Assembly: GCF_036884655.1 (NCBI RefSeq)
Contig: NC_088339.1
Location: 24,013,501-24,077,500 of the forward strand
Origin: Musa acuminata AAA Group
Lineage: Eukaryota; Streptophyta; Magnoliopsida; Zingiberales; Musaceae
Direction of reading: 5' to 3'
DNA length: 64,000 nt
The notes under the pieces were generated by a model. It made no database searches and was not told where the DNA came from. It saw only the letters and a list, made by a program, of their open reading frames with translations. The position numbers and the translations under genes were made by a program. Of this stretch, positions 27,250-37,594 are shown piece after piece (within the stretch, counting starts at the first letter, position 1; each line of letters opens with the position of its first letter).

Positions 27250-28499
27250 TATTTGCTTTGCGAGGTCACCTTTTTTTTTTTTTGGTCCTGTTTGAAATAT
27301 TGTTTTATTTGCGCTGCTTTCTCATGTCAAATAGTTGTCTTTATTTGATTATTGATGGCCTCTGATGTGTTATTTTTGAGGGATATAATGAATGCAGCTA
27401 GGCTGTGCATGATGAGTTGAATGCATGTCTTACTTTGCTTCTTGGTTGACACAAACCATGTTAACTGGCATAGAACACAACAGACATTGCATGCTGTTGT
27501 TAAGTTGTCAAATTTCAAATCTTTCTTTTCTTTTTTATTCCCTTTTATGTTTTCAGAAAGAAGAGTTTTTTTTTTTTTTTTTCTTTTGGCATGGAAGGAT
27601 TAGGTTTAAATACTTTTGTCACTAGTTCATTATAACAAAAATACCTGGTGCATGCTTAAATTTTATTGGGACATGCTGGGATGATGCTTAAATTTTGCTT
27701 CGAACCCGCATGCACAAGAAACCTTTGGAGTGCGTCCGAGGGGTCTTTGATGTTTGATCTGTTGTCGACCTGCACAAAATCGAGTAAGGTTCTTGATATG
27801 GTGAATGGAGTAGGTATGATGGATAAATTGTGAATCATATCGATTACTATGGTCTAGTGAATCTTTTATGATTGATCAAATTAAAAAGAATGTTTTTAAC
27901 ATATTTTATATTCATATAATGTCCAGTTGATTGGGGGCCTCAGCCTCCTCCTCATGTTGATTTGATTGTCATATGTCAAACCTTAGTTGAGGATAAATAT
28001 TTTCATCTTCAGGATCAAATATCATTTTCATCACTTATTATTTGAAAATAAATAAATAAATAAATAATTTTATTTTAATCCTTTCACATGCTAACACTGT
28101 CCTCAGCTGTACATTTTAAATTTCCATAATGTGAACTTTGGAATGCATCACTTGTTTATTTATTCTTAATAATATAAAACGGTACTGGTTTTCGATAAAT
28201 TATCGAAATCGATCGCCCAATAACATGAATCAAAATGATACGTCGTGGTTGCCGAGCACGCATGCATTCAGACGCACGAAAACACATTCATCACCGTTTG
28301 ATCTAAGATGGACGGCAGACATAAGATGGCCCATGTGGGACCCAAAAAATGAACGCCGACTCTTGCAGACACGTCAACTCGTTACCCGGACGGTTGCTCC
28401 CGTTAAAAGTGCACATAAAGAGGAGACCACTTGGGACCCACGTATGTACCCCGTCGCTGTCTCGTAAGGTAACGGATTGGGTGGGGGGTACTTCTATAT
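27250..28499. other. Intergenic region
   Basis: The PSP 3' flank has poly-T tracts (near 27270 and 27566-27583), an (AAAT) run near 28049-28068 and then the RPC6 promoter side. A TATA-like string (ctatatacg) lies near 28494. I see no gene. Confidence 0.45.
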
Positions 28500-29205
28500 A
28501 CGATTAGGTGCTCTCTTTCTCTCCCTAAACAGCGGAAGAACGAATCGCTTTCCGGTTTAGATTCTTCCCTTCCTGTCGCGCATTGCGAACCTCCAATTGC
28601 CGCTCGGATCGCTGAAGAAAGGGCGGTACTAAACCGTAGCCCTAGGACGCAAACGATCTCCTACCACCTGCGGAAGGTTGGGGAACTGCGTGCCCTTCCC
28701 TCTCGACCGGTTCGTCCATCTCAGTCGCTCAATCTTTTTATGATGAATTATCTCCATTTCTCGAGGAGATTTTTTAGCCTCTCAGTTCTTGTTTTTTGAT
28801 TTTTGAATTTTCTTTTGATCCGTTTTTCTTGTGGTCTGGGTAAACCCTTATTCTCCTCTCGCACGCCATCTGTTCGACCGATGGCTCCATAGAATTTTCG
28901 TCAGCGACAGCCATGCTTGCAGCTGCCCTTTGGTTGTCTGCACCGAGCGATGCCACTTCTATGGAACCAAATTTTGAGATTCACTATGAAGAGTTGAAAC
29001 CCTTAACCATATCACGGGTTTGATTTTGAGAAAAATAGATCAAAGTGCGACCAAGGTCTTTACTGCCTTTGTTGTGGAATCTGATCGTCACTCTGTTAAT
29101 TTTTGCTAGTAAATATCATAAAAGAACATTCTTTTGTTGTGTTATATTAATTTTATTTCCTCCGCCTTTTCTGATTTCTTTTTTGTTGAACTTATGACAG
29201 TCGCA

Positions 29206-29919
29206 ATGAGCCGCCCATCGATGACACCACAAAAGAGGGCACAACCTGACTCACAAAGTCAACCTCCTTCTCTACCTGAAAACGAGCGGATTCTCTATGA
29301 ATTGATCAAAAGCAGAAAGAACATGGGGATTTGGACAGCTGACATGAAAAAAGAAACAGGTCTTCAGAATATTGTTGTTACTAAGGCTCTCAAATCACTC
29401 CAGAACAAGAACCTCATAAAAGATGTTGTTAATGTTCACAATAAGGCAAGAAAAATTTTCATGGCTGTAGAGTTTGAACCATCAAAGGAAGTATCTGGTG
29501 GTTCATGGTATTCAGAAGGAAGCCTTGATACGGAGTTCATTAATATTTTGAGGAAGATGTGCTTGAAGCACATTGAAGAGCTCAAGGTTGCGCCCATCGA
29601 AGATATCTGGAAATCCATTTCAGCCTCAGGAGTGCTGAAGGTGGCGTGTACCATGCAGCAGGTGCTGGAGATTGTGCGTGCATTGGCTTTGGACAAGGAG
29701 ATTGAGGAATTGAAGAGCACTGGAGTAGGTGAGTTCTCTACGGTTCAAACTGGAAAGGTGTGCTACAGGAGTTTGAGAGGTAGAGAAGCTCCCAGAGTTG
29801 GTCACTTATCGTCGATTCCTTGTGGAGTGTGCCCGCGGATAAGCGAGTGCACGCCTGATGGTGTTATATCACCAAAGACCTGTGTGTATTACAACAAATG
29901 GCTCAAACTGGAGTTCTAG
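29206..29919 (+). CDS. RPC6: DNA-directed RNA polymerase III subunit RPC6 (RPC34-like), 237 aa
   Basis: A TFIIE-alpha-like subunit of the Pol III initiation subcomplex, nuclear, involved in transcribing tRNA and 5S RNA genes. The coding region is one exon. An acceptor AG at 29199-29200 implies a 5'-UTR intron, and the first ATG after it is 29206 (MSRPSMTP). Winged-helix character is visible in IWTADMKKETGLQNIVVTKA and KSLQNKNLIKDV, followed by the family stretch KARKIFMAVEFEPSKEVSGG. Near the C-terminus four cysteines (C206, C209, C215, C226; pattern C-x2-C-x5-C-x10-C) match the iron-sulfur cluster site of the family, and the protein ends with NKWLKLEF. It is shorter than the human subunit, mainly at the N-terminus. 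A single coding exon is unusual beside its intron-rich neighbours, but there are no frame breaks. Confidence 0.93.
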   Translation: MSRPSMTPQKRAQPDSQSQPPSLPENERILYELIKSRKNMGIWTADMKKETGLQNIVVTKALKSLQNKNLIKDVVNVHNKARKIFMAVEFEPSKEVSGGSWYSEGSLDTEFINILRKMCLKHIEELKVAPIEDIWKSISASGVLKVACTMQQVLEIVRALALDKEIEELKSTGVGEFSTVQTGKVCYRSLRGREAPRVGHLSSIPCGVCPRISECTPDGVISPKTCVYYNKWLKLEF

Positions 29920-31561
29920 ATTCAAACTGGTTGTTGAGGTCGTTGTCTACACTGTCATCCAAAACTTTGCTAAGGTCTTTCTTTCCTCCTTTTTTCCCAT
30001 GTGTTTGCTACAGATTCACCTTTTTAGCCTATGTTTACATAACCTCAGTTTCATTTTTCTGCCATTTTCTTTTCTGAAGAATGGATAGTTGACTCGAAAA
30101 GCTTCATAAGATCATACCATTCTATACTGTGGTAAATCTCTTCAGCCTAGTTGGTTTAGGCCTTGATTCCTGATGGTAAGGTCTTGATTTGAAATCTGCT
30201 TTCGTCAAATTACTTTTATTCATGATCTTGAGCCTTGGTAGCACTGCAAATAAAGGAAATGATGATGCATGTACAGGGACATATTGCAAATTGTGTAGCT
30301 TATGTTGGACTGTCCCAGTCAAGATAAGGAAATAATGATGCATGGAATTGGCTTGCTTCAAAAAACCTAGAAAGAGAATGTAAACTGAGGATAACAATCT
30401 ATTGACATAGAAAGAGAATGTAACTAAGCATTACAAAGAAAGCTTAGACTATCTGGTCATTTCCAATGCTTTCCATTTTATTGGAAGTGGAAACACCCAC
30501 TGTACAAGTGTGCATAGAATATCTGGAGTGAATGCAATTTATCATCTCTTGCAGCCAATGCCAGATGACCAATCAACTTGCACAGAAGCTAAACATGATC
30601 AAACAAGCTAAGGTTAGTATAGACTAGTTCTGTCTTGATCAAAGAATCCTATGTTTTTGTTTGCACTCAATTGGCCACCGGCAACAGCAATCTTTTCTGC
30701 CCCAAGAAGAAGGTTATCTCACATGCTTTATACAAAATTTGGACAGGAAGCAAATCAAGAATTTACTGACTGGTGCTAAGATTCCAAGGAGGAAGTCACA
30801 GATTCACCCAAGTATTCCTACCTATGGAATATGACTGCTCCTGAAAAATGCTTGTGAATGGTGAGTTGTGTTTCCCGGTTAAAAGAAGTCCTGAATTGTC
30901 ATTCCTTGGACAGCTTTCTTGACGCTGTTCTCTTCCTTCTGCCTATGTTAGAGGCGTTGTACTAGAGAAGTTCAAGAAAGCTGTTGAAGGGAATGGTTGT
31001 ACAATGCACTATATCTTTCTAAGCATCCATTTGTTCTGTTAAATGTTGTCATAAAAGTGGTTTCATTGTGTGTGTGGGAAATAGTTGTTTACATTTGTTA
31101 CAATTATAATGATTTAATATTTTTAAAATTTTGAATATTCTATAATAAATCATAAGTAATCATATTTTAGGTCAATTACATGTTTTGATCCATTAAATAT
31201 CATGTTTTGATTTTTGCAAACCGTCCAATATGATGCACGGGCGGCGGAGATTCGACAGTAGTAGGTAGGATACACCAGTGGGGTGTGGGGTTGTGAGAAA
31301 AGAAAAAAGAATAAATTTAAAATTAAAATTTAAAATATTATGAATAATAAAATAATTTTAGAAGTTCCAAAAACACGAGCTGATGGCGTTCGAGTGTAGC
31401 GTTCCCGATAGCACTTTAGCTCTGTGCTCCCGCTCGAAACACTTCCTTTAGGGTTTCGGAAGTGTTTCCCTTTTGTTACCGACCCACGTTATTGGCGACT
31501 TCTAAAAACCCTTCTTCTGTGTAGTGCTGCTGCGCCCCAATTTTGCAGACACCGGAACACA
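29920..31561. other. Intergenic region
   Basis: RPC6 3' flank, AT-rich DNA around 31080-31370, then the leader of the PPR gene. I see no supported gene. The in-frame codons upstream of 31562 (from about 31424) have no ATG, so I treat them as leader. Confidence 0.45.
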
Positions 31562-33124
31562 ATGTGGCGACCCCCACGCCCGCCGCCCCTCCGCTACTTC
31601 CTCCGCCGCCTCCTCCCTGGCCCCTCCCCCTCCCGTTCCCGTTCCCGTTCCCGTTCCCTTTCCCTTTCCCATTCCCCATTCCCGCCTTTCTGCCATCCGA
31701 TCCCTCTTCCATTCTTTCCCTCGACCATCCGATCCTTCTCCTCCTCCTCCTCCTCAGCATCCGCCGTCGCCTACTCCGACCTTGCCCGCTCCATCTCTGC
31801 CGATCTCGTCAAGCTCTCCTCCCCGGCCGATCCTTCTTCCTCTGTCCTCGACCTGCCCGGCCACTTTTCCCTTCACTTCTCTGATGTCCGCTTCAACACG
31901 CGGCTCCTTGCTGAGGTCCTCGACCTCTCCCGCGCCGCTGGCCGCTCCGCCGTCGACCTCTACCGCTGGATCGTCCGCCATCGCTCCTTCACCCCCTCCG
32001 ATGAGTCCCTCTCTTTCCTCGTCCACTTCCTCGGCCGTCGCAATGACTTCAAGGCCGTCTACGATCTCTTCTCCGAGTTCCGTCGCGCAGTCGGCCCCCT
32101 CTCCTTCCGCGCAGCCCTCGACCGCCTCGTCCGCGCCGGCCGCGCCGCCGAAGCGCTCCGTTTCTTTGATGCCGCTCCTGCAGATCTCGGCATCCGCCGT
32201 GACCGCTCCGCCCTCTCCTCCCTGGTCGCCACCCTCACTGAGCACGGATTTCCTGGCTATGCTGAGCGTGCGGTGAAGCGCTACGCCAACGAGGTCTTCC
32301 CAGACGAGGAGATCTGTACTGCTTTGATCCGGGGGTGGTGCGCTGCCGGGAAGCTTGAGGAGGCCCGCCGGCTTATGGGAGAAATCCTCCGGGGAGGGTT
32401 TGAGCTCGGAACACCTGCCTATAATGCGATCTTGGATTGTGTTTGTCGGCTTTGCCGGAAGAAGGACCCACTTCGACTGCAGCCAGAGGCTGAGAAGATT
32501 CTCTTCGAGATGGAATCATCTGGTATCCCTCGTGATGCCGAGACCTTCCGCGTGCTCATCACCAATCTGTGTAAGATCCGGAAGACTGAGGATGCCTTGA
32601 AACTGTTTAGGAAAATGAGCGGATGGGGGTGCTCAGCTGATGCAGAGACCTACTTAACCCTGATCAGGAGCTTGTTTCAGGCTGCTCGGGTATCCGAGGG
32701 GGATGAGATGGTTGAATGGATGCGGTCGGCCGGTTTCGGGGATAAGCTTGACAGGAAAGCCTACTTTGGATTTATCAAGATCTTGTGTGGAATCGAACGG
32801 GTGGAGCATGCAGTGAAGGTGTTTCGGTTGATGAAAGGATATGGTCATGCTCCTGGGGTTAAGACTTATAGTTTGTTGATAGAGAAGTTGGCTATGCACA
32901 GTCAGTCTGACAGGGCAAATGCCCTCTTTAGTGAGGCAGTGGCACGTGGGGTGCCGGTGACACCTAAGGTATATAAAGTTGATAAGAGGTATGTGAAGGT
33001 GAAGGAGAAGAAGGTGAAGAAGAGGTTGACGTTACCAGAGAAGACGAAAATGAAAAGGAGGCGGCTTAAAATGCTGAGATTGAGCTTCGTGAAGAAGCCG
33101 AGATTAATGCGGAAGATGACTTGA
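31562..33124 (+). CDS. PPR protein, PNM1-like, intronless, 520 aa
   Basis: An organelle-targeted PPR RNA-binding protein with a basic tail. It is one uninterrupted reading frame, GC-rich at the start, with the first ATG at 31562 (MWRPPRPPP). The first ~75 residues are Arg/Ser/Pro-rich with FFPSTIRSFSSSS, which fits a mitochondrial presequence. PPR-type helix pairs follow, for example DEEICTALIRGWCAAGKLEE, GIPRDAETFRVLITNLCK, GCSADAETYLTLIRSLFQAA and APGVKTYSLLIEKLA. The tail has VYKVDKRYVKVKEKKVKK and LPEKTKMKRRRLKMLRLSFV, a Lys/Arg-rich region. I recall this in Arabidopsis PNM1 (At5g60960, ~521 aa), where it serves as a nuclear signal for dual mitochondrial/nuclear location. The PNM1 assignment rests on the tail and total length and is likely but unproven. 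Confidence 0.82.
   Translation: MWRPPRPPPLRYFLRRLLPGPSPSRSRSRSRSLSLSHSPFPPFCHPIPLPFFPSTIRSFSSSSSSASAVAYSDLARSISADLVKLSSPADPSSSVLDLPGHFSLHFSDVRFNTRLLAEVLDLSRAAGRSAVDLYRWIVRHRSFTPSDESLSFLVHFLGRRNDFKAVYDLFSEFRRAVGPLSFRAALDRLVRAGRAAEALRFFDAAPADLGIRRDRSALSSLVATLTEHGFPGYAERAVKRYANEVFPDEEICTALIRGWCAAGKLEEARRLMGEILRGGFELGTPAYNAILDCVCRLCRKKDPLRLQPEAEKILFEMESSGIPRDAETFRVLITNLCKIRKTEDALKLFRKMSGWGCSADAETYLTLIRSLFQAARVSEGDEMVEWMRSAGFGDKLDRKAYFGFIKILCGIERVEHAVKVFRLMKGYGHAPGVKTYSLLIEKLAMHSQSDRANALFSEAVARGVPVTPKVYKVDKRYVKVKEKKVKKRLTLPEKTKMKRRRLKMLRLSFVKKPRLMRKMT
31632..31683 (+). repeat. Coding CCCGTT/CCCTTT hexanucleotide repeat
   Basis: About eight near-identical 6-base units inside the PPR gene. They encode alternating Arg-Ser then Leu-Ser residues (SRSRSRSRSLSLSHS) in the presumed presequence. 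Confidence 0.9.
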
Positions 33125-35250
33125 TTTCACAAATGTGGTAAAGATGCTGTTTCATCTGTCCTTAACTTTATGTTGTTGACTACATTTAGCACATTTTTAC
33201 GTGCTACAGTTCAGAAATTCCAGCCCAAATTTAGCACACCATTTTAGAATTTCAATAATAAGTCTCTCATCCTTGTGTCTTGTTCTTGGTAAATAGAGAT
33301 TTAATGGATCATTATCTGCAAGATGATTGTATTGTGTAACTTCAGTTCAACGAAAGTTTTATCCAGTAGCATCTGCATAATTCCCGGTCTTCTATTGAGT
33401 TGGGAAATGATTATGTTATACATAGTGTCAAATGCAGGCTGTCGATACAGCATATTGTTGTGCATCGTCACCTCTTTGCCAATGTTAGTGATCAAAGACT
33501 TGGGAACTGACTAAGCTAGGCTTGATCAGACATTACCCTTTATGTTGTCAAGCTCCAAACAAGTTAGGCATATGATAACCACAAGTCCACAAACATGAAA
33601 TAAGGATTTTTGTGATAATATTGATTCTGAGCTGGATTTATGGATCCTTGTCTTTCAAAATTATTCAAGGAATTTGTCTAATATTGTTGTGAACTTATGC
33701 CCCTCCATACAATGTGATAATCAACTTATATAGGGGTTTCTCTCCTTTTTCAGAGGCATTGATTAGATGATAATCATTGACCTTAAAGAAGCCCTTTTCT
33801 TTTTATATTTGCTGATACTATTATACTGATCTTATTTCGATTGTTCAAAATCAACTTACCTGCCATGCTATTATTCTCATCATTCATTATATGTTTGTCA
33901 CATGCATTTTAAGAATATGATTGTCCTTACCGCATTTTTATGAGTCCCAGCAGAAAGCAACAGTAACACCATGTCCTAAAATTGAGATTAGTGTTAAGCA
34001 TTCACAAGTGCTCTTTGACATTTCTTTTATGCGTATGTAGTTAGCTATCCTTCTTGCATTCATGTATATGCCAAAGTTGTAACTAAATCTTTAGCTCCTT
34101 AATTTCTTGATATCAAAAGTGGTTTCATTGTCGATCTTCCTATCATCATACCTTTTGCCATCATTTTTTGAAAAGCTCTTTTTACAATGTTTTTAGTTAT
34201 ACACTGTGGGCCTCAGTGTGTCAAAAATACTCTTTATTATTGACCTTCTGGCAAGGACCTTTGTTTTTTTAAAGATATGATTCTTTTTTATCATTGTATA
34301 AAGTTATAGTTACGTATAAAGTTATTTTTTTACAAATGGTAAATGATAAATATGGGATTCGAACCTAGAACCTTGCGATAAACTGTCAAAGTTTTTACTA
34401 GCTAAATTAGTTGACAGCTTCGAATCAATTGTTGTTCTTTGTTTTAGATGTCATTTGGTAAACGTATATCTTATAATGAGCCAAGATTCAGCAGAACAAT
34501 TGTTCTGCTGTTTACTGTGAAATATATTGTCTAGTTATTTCCTAACAGGTTTTGTTGGTTTTCATGCCATATCTTTGTGATATCCCATGAATTTTCTCCA
34601 CCAAATTTTCACCAGCGCAAAAGGTTGGTAGCCTCTCAAACAACTCTAGGTTCCACCAAATATTGACTATTGACTAAGAAAATTGTATTGATCCCAGCAT
34701 TACCATATGTATCTAAGCATATTAGGAAACATGGTATATCTCTATGCTGCATTTTCATTCCTGGTTCTGAAGGCTTGTACTTGTGTTATACTTTTTTCTG
34801 CATTTAGGAAGATCTACTTCTGTTGTGGAATGCATATGTGCAAAACCTAATGCCCAGTTACAATGTATTTTTCTCCAAGTATTCTGTGGGGTAAACCATT
34901 TTTAAGAAATCGTTGATACTGCTATATGGCCTGCTTACATGAAGCTATAGTTTATCTCCACTGGGAACACCTATGGTTTATTTGTTCTTGAACAACATTT
35001 CTGCTGTTGCACTTGTTTGCTGCTATCTTTTATGTTATTGTGACATTGTTATTAAATTTCTACATTTATTGTTTAGAGTTATTCTTGATTCTAAATTAGG
35101 GTATTCAAACTTATGCATGTGTAGTTCAGTTTTTAGAGTAACTTGGTTGCAAAAAATTGGGTTTGTAAAGAACTTTTTAGTCCTTGATCCACTTTTTTGA
35201 CATTATGTTTTGTCCAAGGTTGAAGTCGATTTATATGCCTAATGAAGTAC

Positions 35251-35303
35251 AAAGAATAATTTTTGATAATTTATTTGATGATAATTTATATTAAAATGTA
35301 ACT
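35251..35303 (+). repeat. 53-bp direct repeat, copy 1
   Basis: Matches 35847-35899 at 51 of 53 positions. Both are AT-rich and start AAAGAATA and end AAAATGTAACT. Confidence 0.95.
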
Positions 35304-35521
35304 TGTCGTTTGATAAAAAAAATTAGGTATATTGAGAGTTGTATATTTGAAATATGATTTCATGTTTGATAAGTTTTAAATTGTATTTGGTTTGGATGTT
35401 ATTGGTATCTTAGCATTAGCATTTTAATATTTCATGTTAATTTTTTAAGATTTTAAATTATTTTATGGGAAAATTTATATTTTTATTTTTAAAGATTATT
35501 TTATATTCATTAATACGATTA

Positions 35522-35549
35522 TATTTATTTATTTATTTATTTATTTATT
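35522..35549. repeat. (TTTA)n microsatellite
   Basis: About seven TTTA units in AT-rich DNA between the two 53-bp repeats. Confidence 0.9.
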
Positions 35550-35846
35550 ATATATCTAGGTATATGAAATTTATTTGTAAGATTATATTATATTTTATTT
35601 ATTTAAAATAAAAATATATACATTTAATAAGTATTTAAAATATAACTGATTTATTGTTTACTAAATACTATGCACAACTGTATATTTAACTTGAGATTTC
35701 TTCTTCAAATGCATATTAAAGAGATCAATATATTCTCATATATGATAAGTTTTTGTTTTTTTTTGAGATTCTCCTTTGCTATTTTTTTTGTATTGATAGT
35801 TGAGTTGAGTCTAATTTGATTTTACTAGAATTTTGAAATGAAATAT

Positions 35847-35899
35847 AAAGAATAGTTTTTGATAATGTATTTGATGATAATTTATATTAAAATGTAACT
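35847..35899 (+). repeat. 53-bp direct repeat, copy 2
   Basis: Second copy, 596 bp downstream of copy 1 and in the same orientation, with two mismatches. Confidence 0.95.
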
Positions 35900-36061
35900 C
35901 GATCTACAGTTGACTTTATTTGACCAATTTAATCGGAAGGCGACAATTCGTTATCGATTTATTTGAACTCTCTATTGAGAATCGATGTTGTCCATTTGAT
36001 CATAAATCGAACTGTTGGCATCAAAATTAGAAAGATAAAAAGCAACAAAAGGGAGAATTAT

Positions 36062-36066
<5 letters not shown>

Positions 36067-36124
<58 letters not shown>
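36067..36124. repeat. (CT)29 microsatellite
   Basis: About 58 bases of uninterrupted CT dinucleotide. Shorter CT runs recur near 36322-36337. Confidence 0.97.
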
Positions 36125-36127
<3 letters not shown>

Positions 36128-36895
36128 CATAATGGAAGCGCATGTTAGGGATGTTTGTCCATTTCTATGGGACAATACTCACCTACTAATGACTCTACGT
36201 TCAGCTGTCATGCAATGGAATCAAATTCTACTTGCCCAATCAATCAACATCCATTCCCATACTCCCCCATTCCACACGTCTGTCCATTTCTTTCAGTGAA
36301 ACCAAGCCAACTGCTGATGTCTCTCTCTCTCTCTCTCCATCTCCTTCTCTATCTCTTTCTCTATCTCATCCGGTGCAGCTGATTCCAGGAGACGTACACC
36401 TTCAGCTGTTCGTGTGCTGTAGCCCACCAAGCATGGTTTTGTTAGCCCTGAAACCATTTCAAACACTCGAGAACTAATTATTTACTTATGATACATAAAA
36501 TGATGATTAATAAAGCCTCTTCAAGAAGCATAACACCATATATTATGGCCATATGAAGACAAGAAAACATTGGTTTCAATGCCAAGTCAAAGTCTCTCGA
36601 AATTACTCATGACAAAGACCACATTTTTGAAGTTTCAAGGTATCCATCTACACCACACACACACACACACGGACGTGGCCCACATTGGGTCGAAAGTTCT
36701 CGAGTATAATAGCGGGTTGACTTTGATCATTCGAGGTGGCTTGCACGTCAGATAGATACTCTTGAAATCCAAATCAATGGACCCACCTGTTCAGCATGAA
36801 CTCTTCCTACCTCATGTCTGCAGCCATCACATGATGTCCATAAGTTTAGCTTACATCATCATCTTAATCATATAAAAAATAAATAAATAAATAAT

Positions 36896-37129
36896 TTAAT
36901 TATATATTATCTCTTATAATTAATCATTTTTAGTATCTCGATCTTTACAATTTTTAAAATTATATTAGATAGTGAAACTTTCAGATTCATATATAAGATT
37001 AAAAAAATTATTGAAGTAATAGAATCAAATATTTTAATTCTATAAATATAATAATCTTAATATAATTTTTAAAAATATAAGGATTGAGATATTAAAAATA
37101 ATTAATTATAGAGAATAATCTATAATTAA
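36896..37129. mobile_element. MITE-like element with ~72-bp terminal inverted repeats
   Basis: The left arm (36896-36967) and the reverse complement of the right arm (37058-37129) align with only scattered differences, for example TTTTAGTATCTCGATC against TTTTAATATCTCAATC. The arms are separated by a ~90-bp loop. The element is AT-rich, 234 bp, has no coding capacity, and lies about 370 bp upstream of the COBRA TATA box. The flanks are simple AT sequence, so a target duplication cannot be assigned. Confidence 0.75.
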
Positions 37130-37507
37130 CTCTATTAATATTAATTAATTAATTTAGTTTTTGTTTTTGTTTTTTTCATCTTTTGGGGAAAGATAATATG
37201 GTGTAATAAAAGGCATAACCATCATTTCCAAAGATATTATTGGAAGAACAATTCAGGGTTGACTTGGAAGTCCTAAAACCAAGGATGACAGTTGGGATTT
37301 CGAATTGATTTGTCGAGAGCTCAGCCAAATCACTTGACACTTCCACGGGACCTTTTCTTCCTTCCCATTTTAATGATCCAAATAGGTCAGAGCTCAGCCA
37401 AATCTCTCGAGTCCGCACGCTTTACCCTCGAGCCAGGGGCGATTCGGTCTTCTTCGAGGAGAGTGGTGGACTGTGGAAAGGTCGCTAATGTGTGCTTTGC
37501 AGCTATC

Positions 37508-37515
37508 TATATATA
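37508..37515 (+). promoter_or_regulatory. TATA box of the COBRA-like gene
   Basis: TATATATA followed by GCACTCC, 80 bases upstream of the start codon at 37595, which allows a leader of about 50 bases. Confidence 0.55.
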
Positions 37516-37594
37516 GCACTCCTTCCGGGAATCGTCTCCCTCCGTCCCTCCCTCGCCATTGCTGCAGAGGAGAAGCTCCGATCGGCGAACGGGG

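Larger units (their letters stand above)
33125..37507. other. 4.4-kb AT-rich intergenic region
   Basis: No coding segment stands out. It contains the 53-bp direct repeats, TTTA and CT microsatellites, a CA run (36653-36670) and a MITE, each listed separately. The string GGGATTCGAACC near 34352-34363 resembles a tRNA T-arm in antisense, but no cloverleaf follows. Confidence 0.5.

Noticed and set aside
31476..32276. Long frames overlapping the PPR gene on both strands
   Set aside because: GC-rich coding DNA leaves other frames open. Their low-complexity Pro/Ser or Gly/Glu composition marks them as shadows of the PPR frame.
34340..34430. Possible tRNA or tRNA-derived SINE, from GGGATTCGAACC
   Set aside because: Only the T-arm-like string is present in antisense. 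I cannot build the anticodon or acceptor arms around it.
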